A DNA stretch of 64,000 nt, taken from positions 1 to 64,000 of the forward strand of contig JBNLGG010000018.1 in NCBI GenBank assembly GCA_050305935.1. Reading direction: 5' to 3'. Position 1 is the first letter of the stretch. Each line of letters begins with the position of its first letter. Positions 27,727 through 37,068 of the stretch are shown piece after piece. The notes under the pieces are model-generated. The model did not search any database, was not told the origin of the DNA, and worked only from the letters and a program-made list of their open reading frames with translations. Origin of the DNA: CAJXNP01 sp050305935. Lineage in GTDB: Bacteria > Bacteroidota > Bacteroidia > Cytophagales > Cyclobacteriaceae. The position numbers were made by a program, and so were the translations under genes.

Positions 27727-30700
27727 TTACTGCTCCAATGCCCCTACAACTTCCACCCATCCGCCTTTTGTACGGGCGTTGATGCTGTTATCATACATGG
27801 CCTCACAGGAAATACCCGGCATATAATACCTGCCCGCATAGGCAGCAATCAACTTAATAGTAAAGGTTTTGCTTTTATTCCTGCCCAGATCAAAATATGT
27901 CAGTACCCGGTCATCCCTGAAATCCTGGTAATTAGGTCTGGACGCCTTATCGGCGCTGGCCGTAGCATCCATGCGCGCATTCACAATTTCCCATCCTGAT
28001 GGAAATACTTGCGTCAACGCTATCTCTTTAATTTCACCAGCGTAGCTGTAATTCGCTACGGTGACCTGTATCGTAAAGTCATCCCCCTGCTTTATCATCG
28101 CGGGATTTACCTGTTCATTTTTTGAATTCAGGTATTTTACACCCATGCTGATATTTTGAGAGGTTTCCTGCTCACTACCGGCTACTGGCGTTCCGGTGTT
28201 GGAAATCCTTACATAGATGATTCCCTTCCCTTCGTTTTTAACCGATAGGCTATTCTGTCCCATTTTTACCGGTAAATCCTTTTTAAAATAGGGATATTCC
28301 GTTTTGGCATTTTCCGATTTGTTATTAAAAGTGTAAGAACAATTCATGGAGGCAGATAGCTCCTGGCCATCCAGGTATTTCCCAATGGCCAGCAGCGCAT
28401 AAGAAGTTTCCTGGGTACTCATCCAATTGTTTTTATTACTGAGGTTCTTCGATAATTCCATGAGCAGTTTTCCGGATTTCTCTTTCTCTCCCAATAAAAC
28501 CATTGCTTCCAGGATCATCGCCTTGTCGCGGGTGTGTGACCCAAAGGAATAGGACATCTCGCGATAGCCCGGCACATCATAGGACAGGTTTTTAATGATA
28601 TCCTTTCCAGCTTCCGGCTGGCCGGTCAGGGCATAAGCCGCTGCCAGGCGCCAACCTGCAGTGGGCGAATAGTCATTTTCCTCCCGCATTCGGTTCATAG
28701 CTCCTTTTGCGGGTGACCCGGCGAGTGCCAATCCGTACAGTCGATAGCTTTGCACCAGATCGCTTCGATAATACTTAGCCGATTTCTTCCATGAATTAGC
28801 TTCTTTCTTTTGGAAGTTGGTCCAATTCCTGATCATGGAAGCCGGAACATTATAGCCTTTGTTGGAGGCTTCTACCAGGAAATGACCGGCATAGGAAGTT
28901 CCCCAGTCGCTGTAATAAGAGTCTCCGGGCCAGTAGCTAAAACTACCGTCTGACCGCTGAAATCCTTTTAATTTTTCAATAGCACCCTTGATATTCTCAT
29001 CTATTTCTTTTTTCGATTCGCTTGGTAAGTCGACAAAATCGGTCAGATAAAGCTGCGGAAAAACAGAAGAAACTGTTTGCTCGACACAACCATGCGGATA
29101 ACGAATTAAGTAGCGCATTCTTGATTCCAGATTAAGCGGGGGAATATTGGATACCTCGATGACCGCCGAATTTGTTCCCCTGATCCCAATGGTATTGAAT
29201 GCCTGGGAGAATGTTTTTCCCGGATCAATGACAGCCTCCAATACTTCAGTCTGTGGCGGGTTTGGATTCCTGATATCCAATTCAATGGTCTGCGTGGCAG
29301 TCTTACCTCCGCCCTTAGCTATTATGTTAAATGTTCCGATCCCGGTTAACTCTTTCACATCCACTTCGAACGACACCATCTGATCACCTTCTTCACCAAA
29401 GTACAACTCCTTCTTATTCCCACCTTTAACAGTGAAAAATTCATTCGTTTTTAATTCTATATCCACAGAGCCAATTCCCTTTTCCATGGCAAATACATTG
29501 ACAGGAAGTTTAAAGGATTCACCCGGACCCAAAACTCTTGGGGCCGTCGCCAGCAACATCAATGGCTGCCGGACGGGTGTGGCCTTATCGGTATGGCCAT
29601 ATGCTCCATTATTTGCCGCAATCACCATCGTTCGTACGGAACCAACATATTGCGGCATAGTGAAACTGTGATTTGCCGTTTTCCCTTTTTCCAGGAAAAA
29701 TGGCCCCATAAATTTTACCACGGGTTTAAATCGTTTGGCATTCGCATCTTCCTCCTTGGCTTCCATATCACCACCGATGGAAAGCAGTCGCTCGATCTTT
29801 CCTCCATAAGCTCCAATCACATCATCAAATAAATCCCAGGTTTTTACACCAAGAGCTTCCTTGGCGTAAAAGGTAGCATAGGGATCAGGCGTTTGAAAAC
29901 GTGTTAAGTCCAGGATTCCCTCATCAACAACGGCAATTGTATAAGCCATTGGTTGGCCAGTAGCTTCAGAAACCTTTAGATTAACCGGACTTCCAGGCTC
30001 CAATACGTCAGCCATTTTTAGCACGGGTTTCAGGTGGGTCTTTGGATCTTCTACTTTGAACCCGGTTATACCGTACAGGCGGATCGGAAGATCATTGCCA
30101 GTTTGATTGTGTGGCTGCATGAGGCTGATGTGCACATAGGCATTGGGCGTCATTTTTTCCGAAGCAGTGATTTCAAATATATTTTCCCCTGCCTTAGTGG
30201 GCAACCAAAATTTTTCAATCACACTACTTCCATTCTCTATGGCGACGAGCGCCTGTCCATTTTCAGTCCCCGGAAAAGTGACCTTAATTTTCTCCCCCAC
30301 ATCATATTTTTCCTTGTCAGCACTCATGACAAGCATTGTGGCACCGCCGGGAACATCCCTTTTCCCACGACCTGCCCATCCGGGCCAGTCAAGGTAGACA
30401 ATCTGACCTGAACAATGATTGGAAACGGGATCACATACCCGGATCATGTAACGCCCCCAATGCGGATAATTGTCCCTCAACGCCGCACGTCCCTTTCCAT
30501 TTTTTGTGCTTATCGTGGCTTTGCTGATTGGTTTATTGTAATTGCGATTGATGTAATTGGCATCGCCGGATGACTGGTCCCACCACCATCGCCATTCCAT
30601 TTTGAACAATTCAACCGTCAAACCTTCCCGGCTGATTGGATTTCCTGCAGCATCCAGCGTGACCACATCGACAAAATGAGTAGTATCAGTAAGAAGCATC

Positions 30701-33315
30701 CCCCTGGCATCCCCCTCAGGAACTCTGATCCCAACAAAAGATTCGTATGGATAATATGGAATGCTGAAGCGGTCTACACTGAAATCTCCACCTTCTTCGT
30801 ATACCCTGCCGCTAAATAATGCGCTCAAAGCCCCCGGGGGGTCGGAGTCCGTGGACAGGTTGATATTGATTTTTGCTTTTCCCTGATCATTTACGGAACC
30901 ATCAAATACCTCCATCGTTTCACTATCGAAGCTCCTGCTGGGATCGTCAAAGGTATGATTGGGATACTTCTCGAAGGTGGTTTTAATAGGCGTAAGTTTA
31001 ACATCAAATACTGCCCGAAGGTTTTTAGCAATGGCGCCATGTAACCATTTTACTTCCAGATCGCCTTCAATGCTTTCGTTCCGTTTCGTAATTTTCTCTA
31101 CACCAAAATCAAGGTTGACCTTCAAGCGGTTTGGCTTAATAGTTTCAACCTTCAGGCTTTTATTAAATGTTGCACCCCCTACTTTCACCCTGCCCTGCCA
31201 GTCACCAGTGATAGCATCCTGAGGGGTCTTCACTCCGAAATAGTAAATGCCATTGACAGATTCAGACCGGACCAGTCGTGTTTGCAGTTGTCCCATCGGG
31301 TTGGAGAATTCAAATACCACCGGATGACCTGATGGCAACAATTTCTGCTTATCCTCCAGCATGAAACTAATGTGAAGTGAATCTCCCGGTCGCCAAACAC
31401 CCCTTTCTCCATAGATAAATCCCTTAATGCCATCCTGCACAACCTGCCCCGCGACGTTGAAGTTGCTGAGAGAAAGGGAATTGCCATCGTCCAGCTTTAA
31501 ATAACCTCTTTGGTCATTCTTCGATGCAACCAATAAAAACGGTTTTTTCTCTAGTGGAATCGAGACCAAGCCATCCAATCCCGTCGCAGCCGTTGCCAGC
31601 AGCTGCTTTTGATAGTCGAAAACCTGCAGATTAACACTCGTGATTGGCTGAGCCGTTTTCAAATCTGTAACCGCTACCAGCAATTCCCCCTTAGAACCTC
31701 TTTTCGCTAATAAGCCAAAATCTGAGGCAAGAATGTTCTTAGTGACCTGGTGTCGTGAACCGTAATAATAGCTGCCATTACATGGATTATCTCGTTCCCG
31801 CCAATCGTAATCCTCGTAGTAATAGTCTTCATAGTAGTCCCAATAGCTGGATTCGTTGTCCGGGTTGTCCCAGTTTTCGAGCTCCGAAACCTCCACAATA
31901 TTTGACTCCGTATCTGTTTGACCATCGCAGAAATAAGCCGAATGTGTTTTGCCAAAATTAAGCTTCACCTGGTAAATGGCACCCGGCTCTTTTTTTATCA
32001 AATCATTCAGATCCAGCGTAAACCTGTTCCACTTGCTCAAATCTGTTAGTCCAGAGCTTTCCAGGCGGATGGTTTTTCTTAACACAGGTGTAGCCACCCT
32101 CCTCAACTGGTTTGAACCATCGTAATTGTTGACCTGTAAAAACTGGGTGACATTGTTCTCATATATTTTATAAACGCTGACATCAACTGCTTTTAAACTG
32201 ACAGCTTCAAATGGCAATACCAGGCCATCGGTTGAGGGTAAAATATTTCCTTTACCAGTGAAACGGACCTGCGGCTTTATTTGCTCAAATAAGACCGACT
32301 GCGACCAGGCTTTTTGCAGTTTATATCCCAACACATTTCTTATTTCCCTGGTAATCGTCACCGTTTTACTCCCCGCTTGTCGAACGTTTGGGTACACCCT
32401 GAGTTCATTTTGCGAAGCGATAAACTGAAGGCTGCTCACATCTTCGATCCTGATCAATCCATCAAGGTTTTGGTCTTCCTTCACCGGATCAGAAAATTTC
32501 AACAGGACATACTGTTCAGGTGTATGCACCACGCTGACATTCATTATTTTAAAATCACCCAGGGCCGGGATTTCATACTCCAGACTCTCCGACCGCTCTA
32601 CTCCTATGCCATTTCCATCGACGTTGACACTCACCTTTCCGGGGTCGTCCGTTCGTTTCACATCTTCGATGGTGAATTCATGCTTATTGGTTTCTGGAAA
32701 ATGGCTCCAGTTAACTTTCAATGATTTATTTTCCTGTGATGCGGCAAGGATCTTTTCAACGCCTTCATTTCCAGCTTCGTCAGCGGTGACAACCGTGCCT
32801 TTCAGCTTTTGTCGTTTCAGGTCTTTTTCTTCGTAAATCCCCAATCCTTCAAAAATCACGTCAAAATCCTGGGTGATGGTTTGAAACACATATTCAAATA
32901 TTTTCAGATCGGCAGGCACCTCCATCAGTTTAGCCAAATTAAAATTCAGATGGTATTTGACACCCGATTCAAGCGGGCCTTTTGGCCGGAATTCAATGGT
33001 TTTATTGTCCAGCCAAAATGCTTCACCTGCTATTGATGGCTCAAATTGAAACAACTTCTGGGAAATGGCTCCGTCTGTGACGAGGTCGCTCTCCACTTCC
33101 TGCGCGAGTTCGATCAGGATCGTGGAGTTCTTACTAATCACGCCCGCTGTATACCCGGAAATATATTGCGCAAAGGCGGGGTTAATCGATTGATTAATGT
33201 CCAGTTTTGCCGTACTGCTGTGAGTTATTCCGAAGAAAACAATAAAACCAACAGCCAATAAAGCGATTGCTCCAAAAATCATTTTGGAGGAAGTAGTCGA
33301 AGGGAGAAGTTGCAT
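27727..33315 (-). CDS. Bacterial alpha-2-macroglobulin with thioester motif
   Basis: This 1,862-residue protein has an N-terminal membrane segment (residues ~12-30) and a long series of macroglobulin (MG) beta-domains. Motifs include IYGERGVWRPGDSLHISFML (MG2 region) and WDLFDDVIGAYGGKIERLLSIGGD (A2M bait-following region). The thioester motif HGCVEQ carries Cys1410, followed by the alpha-helical thioester domain (FQRSDGSFSYWPGDSYYSDWGT). In the family, proteases that cut the bait region are trapped covalently through the thioester. The E. coli homologue sits next to pbpC and is thought to guard the periplasm while PBP1C repairs peptidoglycan. It is somewhat longer than E. coli YfhM. An Asp/Glu/Tyr-rich insert (SSYWDYYEDYYYEDYDW) lies near residue 490. 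Confidence 0.94.
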   Translation of the reverse strand: MQLLPSTTSSKMIFGAIALLAVGFIVFFGITHSSTAKLDINQSINPAFAQYISGYTAGVISKNSTILIELAQEVESDLVTDGAISQKLFQFEPSIAGEAFWLDNKTIEFRPKGPLESGVKYHLNFNLAKLMEVPADLKIFEYVFQTITQDFDVIFEGLGIYEEKDLKRQKLKGTVVTADEAGNEGVEKILAASQENKSLKVNWSHFPETNKHEFTIEDVKRTDDPGKVSVNVDGNGIGVERSESLEYEIPALGDFKIMNVSVVHTPEQYVLLKFSDPVKEDQNLDGLIRIEDVSSLQFIASQNELRVYPNVRQAGSKTVTITREIRNVLGYKLQKAWSQSVLFEQIKPQVRFTGKGNILPSTDGLVLPFEAVSLKAVDVSVYKIYENNVTQFLQVNNYDGSNQLRRVATPVLRKTIRLESSGLTDLSKWNRFTLDLNDLIKKEPGAIYQVKLNFGKTHSAYFCDGQTDTESNIVEVSELENWDNPDNESSYWDYYEDYYYEDYDWRERDNPCNGSYYYGSRHQVTKNILASDFGLLAKRGSKGELLVAVTDLKTAQPITSVNLQVFDYQKQLLATAATGLDGLVSIPLEKKPFLLVASKNDQRGYLKLDDGNSLSLSNFNVAGQVVQDGIKGFIYGERGVWRPGDSLHISFMLEDKQKLLPSGHPVVFEFSNPMGQLQTRLVRSESVNGIYYFGVKTPQDAITGDWQGRVKVGGATFNKSLKVETIKPNRLKVNLDFGVEKITKRNESIEGDLEVKWLHGAIAKNLRAVFDVKLTPIKTTFEKYPNHTFDDPSRSFDSETMEVFDGSVNDQGKAKININLSTDSDPPGALSALFSGRVYEEGGDFSVDRFSIPYYPYESFVGIRVPEGDARGMLLTDTTHFVDVVTLDAAGNPISREGLTVELFKMEWRWWWDQSSGDANYINRNYNKPISKATISTKNGKGRAALRDNYPHWGRYMIRVCDPVSNHCSGQIVYLDWPGWAGRGKRDVPGGATMLVMSADKEKYDVGEKIKVTFPGTENGQALVAIENGSSVIEKFWLPTKAGENIFEITASEKMTPNAYVHISLMQPHNQTGNDLPIRLYGITGFKVEDPKTHLKPVLKMADVLEPGSPVNLKVSEATGQPMAYTIAVVDEGILDLTRFQTPDPYATFYAKEALGVKTWDLFDDVIGAYGGKIERLLSIGGDMEAKEEDANAKRFKPVVKFMGPFFLEKGKTANHSFTMPQYVGSVRTMVIAANNGAYGHTDKATPVRQPLMLLATAPRVLGPGESFKLPVNVFAMEKGIGSVDIELKTNEFFTVKGGNKKELYFGEEGDQMVSFEVDVKELTGIGTFNIIAKGGGKTATQTIELDIRNPNPPQTEVLEAVIDPGKTFSQAFNTIGIRGTNSAVIEVSNIPPLNLESRMRYLIRYPHGCVEQTVSSVFPQLYLTDFVDLPSESKKEIDENIKGAIEKLKGFQRSDGSFSYWPGDSYYSDWGTSYAGHFLVEASNKGYNVPASMIRNWTNFQKKEANSWKKSAKYYRSDLVQSYRLYGLALAGSPAKGAMNRMREENDYSPTAGWRLAAAYALTGQPEAGKDIIKNLSYDVPGYREMSYSFGSHTRDKAMILEAMVLLGEKEKSGKLLMELSKNLSNKNNWMSTQETSYALLAIGKYLDGQELSASMNCSYTFNNKSENAKTEYPYFKKDLPVKMGQNSLSVKNEGKGIIYVRISNTGTPVAGSEQETSQNISMGVKYLNSKNEQVNPAMIKQGDDFTIQVTVANYSYAGEIKEIALTQVFPSGWEIVNARMDATASADKASRPNYQDFRDDRVLTYFDLGRNKSKTFTIKLIAAYAGRYYMPGISCEAMYDNSINARTKGGWVEVVGALEQ

Positions 33316-33379
33316 TTTTAAATGAGTTTAGCGTAAAAAAATAGTCAGAGAATAAACGAAAATAAATTCGAAAAAAATG

Positions 33380-33392
33380 TTGTCAATGACAA
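33380..33392. promoter_or_regulatory. 13-bp perfect dyad in the macroglobulin/LruC divergent spacer
   Basis: TTGTCA-A-TGACAA lies between two divergent genes, 65 bases from the macroglobulin start. Its symmetry fits an operator for a dimeric regulator, but it is short and could be chance in AT-rich DNA. Confidence 0.3.
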
Positions 33393-33537
33393 ATTAAAAA
33401 TAGTGGATTTTGTGGTCGATGGTAATAATAATTTTTACAACGAATTCATTTAAAATTTACAAATATAAATTGCAGTAATTGTACTATATGACTTTTTAAT
33501 ATTAATTTCGGGAGATTTTATTTAGCCATTTAAAATT

Positions 33538-34878
33538 ATGACATGGAACTATTTTTTAAGAAACAACTTACTTCTTATCACTTTGTTTAGTTTCTGCTTT
33601 ATTCAAAGCTGCAACAAATCCTCCGAGGTTGTTAAACCTATTCCCGAAGAATCACCCAACAAACCAAACTGGACAGAATTTACCGGTCCATTACCTGAAC
33701 CAGGGGCCAAAGTCTGCCTGGTCGTCGGACAAACCAGAAAAGCTGGTATCGTAGACGTGGCAATTGATGGTGATTTTTTACTAGTAACCACTCAAATCGA
33801 TAAAGAAAACACTTATTTAAAGAAGGTCTACCTGGAAATTTTTAATTCCATAGATGAATTGAAGGAAGAAGGAAAATTAGTTGACGAAAAACTAGTCTTT
33901 GGGCAATTTGATTTTAAAAAAAACTGGGAACCTACTGAAAAAGAAAACATTTTCACAGTGAAGCTACCCCTTTCCGATATTTCCATTGACCAAGGGTGTT
34001 TCAATATTGCTATTCAGGTAGTATTGTCCAGTAACGAAGTTAGCTGGGGTGCTTTGTGCCAGGAAAATAACCCGGGAATTACCCTGGATGATTCCAATAA
34101 ATTTCCTGGTACTGCGTGGTCTGCATATTTTGACTTCTGCCCTGAAGAAAGAATATTTAATTTAGACTATACTTATGCCTGGGAAGATATCAACAATACT
34201 TACCTTAATGATAATATAAACGACGCTGACTACAATGACTTGGTGATACAAGCTGACGTGCTAAGGACGGATGGAAAGCTAAAGGTAACATTTTTAGCTG
34301 CGGCCAGGGGAGCAAGCCTGGATCATTCCTTTAAATTTAAAATACCTAAAAAAGGTATTATTCTTTCAAGTGATGCTCAGAAGTCCCCACTAATATTTGG
34401 TGCTGAAAAAGTAGAAGATAAGGGAGACAAGTACTATGTAACCGTATTCAGTAGTACAAAAGCCGTCTTACCAGCCGAAAATTATCCAAGTGCCGGATAT
34501 GCATCTAATGCTTCGAAAGATGACAGTACCTGTACACCAAATGCTAAACGGAGTATCACAGTTCTGACGAATGAAGATTTTGATTTTAATCCGGACTTTC
34601 CATACGATCCCTTCATTAGAGTTTCTACCAACAATGGTTTTGCATACGATTTGAATATTTGGGAATTACATGAAGCTGATGGTACAGGATCAACATGGGT
34701 AAATGCTGAGGGTAAACTGATGCCAAATGGAATAATTATATATGGCAAATGGCAATGGCTCATCGAACGAAAGGTATTTACAAAGGCTTATCCTGATTTT
34801 TCAAACATTACAGATGGATGGAATTACAATTGGGCTTCCAATTTAGCAGACCCAAGTGCAGTATGGTCGTGTGAATAG
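33538..34878 (+). CDS. LruC domain-containing lipoprotein
   Basis: The 446-residue protein has a lipoprotein signal with lipobox FIQSC near residue 25. The C-terminal ~230 residues match the LruC/DUF4842 domain: an acidic AWEDINN...DADYNDLVIQADV block (the usual form is WED-GDYDFNDLV), then a Phe-Pro segment FPYDPFIRVSTNNG and a terminal WASNLADPSAVW. The N-terminal ~200 residues are not recognised. LruC proteins are surface or periplasmic lipoproteins of unknown function in Bacteroidota and Leptospira. The gene is divergent from the macroglobulin gene and ends at a strong bidirectional terminator. Confidence 0.82.
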   Translation: MTWNYFLRNNLLLITLFSFCFIQSCNKSSEVVKPIPEESPNKPNWTEFTGPLPEPGAKVCLVVGQTRKAGIVDVAIDGDFLLVTTQIDKENTYLKKVYLEIFNSIDELKEEGKLVDEKLVFGQFDFKKNWEPTEKENIFTVKLPLSDISIDQGCFNIAIQVVLSSNEVSWGALCQENNPGITLDDSNKFPGTAWSAYFDFCPEERIFNLDYTYAWEDINNTYLNDNINDADYNDLVIQADVLRTDGKLKVTFLAAARGASLDHSFKFKIPKKGIILSSDAQKSPLIFGAEKVEDKGDKYYVTVFSSTKAVLPAENYPSAGYASNASKDDSTCTPNAKRSITVLTNEDFDFNPDFPYDPFIRVSTNNGFAYDLNIWELHEADGTGSTWVNAEGKLMPNGIIIYGKWQWLIERKVFTKAYPDFSNITDGWNYNWASNLADPSAVWSCE

Positions 34879-34936
34879 TTACAATGACAACATTTAGCGA
34901 TAATAATTGCCAGTCCAAAAGACCATATGTATTAAT

Positions 34937-34979
34937 AAAAAAGCCAGAATGCCAATTTATATAGCATTCTGGCTTTTTT
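34937..34979. terminator. Bidirectional intrinsic terminator
   Basis: A perfect 16-bp stem (34937-34952 with 34964-34979) begins with six A and ends with six T, so a T-run follows the GC-rich stem on both strands. It lies between the convergent LruC (+) and argS (-) genes and can stop both. Confidence 0.9.
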
Positions 34980-35096
34980 ATATCTTTTGTATTCTTCTTT
35001 TGTGGCGAATTGATTCAGCTGCAATCATTGCCTATTACTACCAGGAATCGAGGTAACTGGAACCTAAGGTAGACTTCAAACCCAAAGCTGAAAATT

Positions 35097-36884
35097 TTAC
35101 ATCCTATCAGGAACTTTTATCCCCAGTAATCCCATCGCAGACTTGATTGTCCTTGCAACAGCATAGGAAAATCCCACCTTAAATTTCAACAGGTTTTCGT
35201 CTTTTTCGCCAAAAATAGACACTTCGGTATAAAAACGGTTGTACTCTTTGGCCAATTCATACACATATTGTGCGATAACGGAAGGCGCATAATTGGCCGC
35301 AGATTCTTGTATTACTTCAGGGAATTCATTGAGTAGGAATACAATGGGCTTTTCCAACTCATGGAGACAATCTAATTTAGTGTAATCAATATTTTTATAT
35401 TCGATCCCCAATTCCTCCGCTTTTCTTACAATTGCTGAGATACGTGCAAAGGTATACTGGATGAAAGGCCCCGTGTTTCCATGAAACTGAATGGATTCTT
35501 CCGGATTGAACATCATTCGTTTCTTGGGATCAACTTTCATCAGGAAAAACTTAACCGCTCCTAACGCCAGCGTTTCATACAGTTCTTTTGCCTGCTCGGC
35601 AGTAAAGTCTTCAATTTTTCCCAGGTCTTCCGTGTGCTTTCTTGCCGTGTCGGCCATTTCGTCCATCAGATCATCGGCGTCTACGACCGTTCCCTCCCGG
35701 GATTTCATTTTGCCACTTGGCAAGTCCACCATGCCATAGCTCAGGTGATACATTCCTTCCGCATAGCTTCGACCAAGTTTTTTAAGAATTAGAAACAACA
35801 CCTGAAAATGGTAGTCCTGCTCATTACCAACCACATAGATAGAATTGTCAAATTGATAATCCTTGTATTTCAATTCGGCAGTACCGAGATCCTGGGTCAT
35901 GTACACGGAAGTTCCGTCGGCACGAAGTAGAAGTTTTTCGTCGAGGCCTTCGTCCGACAAGTCAACCCAAATTGAACCGTTTTCCTTTTTAAAACAGATT
36001 CCTTTTTCCAGGCCTTCCATCACGATGTCTTTTCCCAACAGGTAGGTATCAGATTCGTAGTAATACTTATCAAAAGAAACGCCCATTCGCTCGTAGGTCA
36101 CATTAAAACCTTCGTACACCCAGCCATTCATCCTTTTCCACAAATCTACTGTTTCCTTATCCCCTTCTTCCCACATCTTCAACATCGTCTGGGCCTCCTG
36201 GAGGATAGGCGCTTGCTTTTCTGCCGTTTCCTTGTCCATGCCATCGGCCACTAAAGCCTCGATTTGCTTTTTATACTCCTGGTCAAACCGGACATAATAA
36301 TTTCCGATCAGGTGGTCGCCTTTGATACCCGCAGTCTCCGGTGTTTCCCCATGGCCGAATTTCATGTAGGCCAGCATGGATTTGCAGATATGAATACCCC
36401 TGTCATTTACCAGGTTTACCTTTTCTACATCAAAACCAGCTTTCGCCAAAATTTGGGAAACTGAAAAGCCCAGGAAATTATTGCGTAAATGCCCTAAATG
36501 AAGTGGTTTATTTGTGTTGGGGGAAGAATATTCCACTACCACTTTCTTCCCATTTGCTGGTGCAGCGCCGTGGTCTTCGTCAGACAAGACACCTTTAAAA
36601 ACATCGATCCACGCTGTGTCATGGATAGAAAGGTTTAGAAAGCCTTTTACCACATTAAAACTACTTATCAATGAATGGTTTTCAGCCAGTTCCCTACCCA
36701 CCAATTCAGCGGTTTCCTCGGGCTTCTTTTTACTGAATTTCAAATAAGGAAAAACCACAAACGTGTAGTCCCCTTCAAATTCTTTCCGTGTGGGCTGGAG
36801 AATATTTTCTTCTTCGATTTGATAATTGAATAGTGTTAAAAAGGCATCTTTTACTGCAATGGACAGTCTTTTTTCTAAACTCAT
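35097..36884 (-). CDS. argS: Arginyl-tRNA synthetase
   Basis: This class I aminoacyl-tRNA synthetase charges tRNA-Arg in the cytoplasm. The ~595 residues include the N-terminal Add1 domain, the HIGH-type motif in NTNKPLHLGHLRNN, the KMSK-region variant GKMKSREGTVVDADDL and the DALR anticodon-binding domain at the C-terminus, ending ..GIKVPDRM. The start at 36884 (MSLEKRL) is preferred. An ATG three codons upstream (36893) is equally open and cannot be excluded. Confidence 0.96.
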   Translation of the reverse strand: MSLEKRLSIAVKDAFLTLFNYQIEEENILQPTRKEFEGDYTFVVFPYLKFSKKKPEETAELVGRELAENHSLISSFNVVKGFLNLSIHDTAWIDVFKGVLSDEDHGAAPANGKKVVVEYSSPNTNKPLHLGHLRNNFLGFSVSQILAKAGFDVEKVNLVNDRGIHICKSMLAYMKFGHGETPETAGIKGDHLIGNYYVRFDQEYKKQIEALVADGMDKETAEKQAPILQEAQTMLKMWEEGDKETVDLWKRMNGWVYEGFNVTYERMGVSFDKYYYESDTYLLGKDIVMEGLEKGICFKKENGSIWVDLSDEGLDEKLLLRADGTSVYMTQDLGTAELKYKDYQFDNSIYVVGNEQDYHFQVLFLILKKLGRSYAEGMYHLSYGMVDLPSGKMKSREGTVVDADDLMDEMADTARKHTEDLGKIEDFTAEQAKELYETLALGAVKFFLMKVDPKKRMMFNPEESIQFHGNTGPFIQYTFARISAIVRKAEELGIEYKNIDYTKLDCLHELEKPIVFLLNEFPEVIQESAANYAPSVIAQYVYELAKEYNRFYTEVSIFGEKDENLLKFKVGFSYAVARTIKSAMGLLGIKVPDRM

Positions 36885-36981
36885 GACGGGCAAAACATAT
36901 TTATTTTAAGGATTGCAAAGATGACAAAATTAATTGATTTATACAGCAACGAATTTTTATGGCTCTGCCCGATTTTCACAT

Positions 36982-37026
36982 AAAAAAGCTGCCTCCCTTA
37001 TTTCATCACCATGAGCGGGAGGCAGC
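36982..37026 (-). terminator. Intrinsic terminator of the CoA-disulfide reductase gene
   Basis: The 10-bp perfect stem GCTGCCTCCC (36988-36997) / GGGAGGCAGC (37017-37026) is followed, on the minus strand, by a run of six T. It lies 43 bases beyond the stop codon of the gene it serves. Confidence 0.85.
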
Positions 37027-37068
37027 GTTAAAACCACTTTACCTAAAACAAAATTGTATTATTATGTA

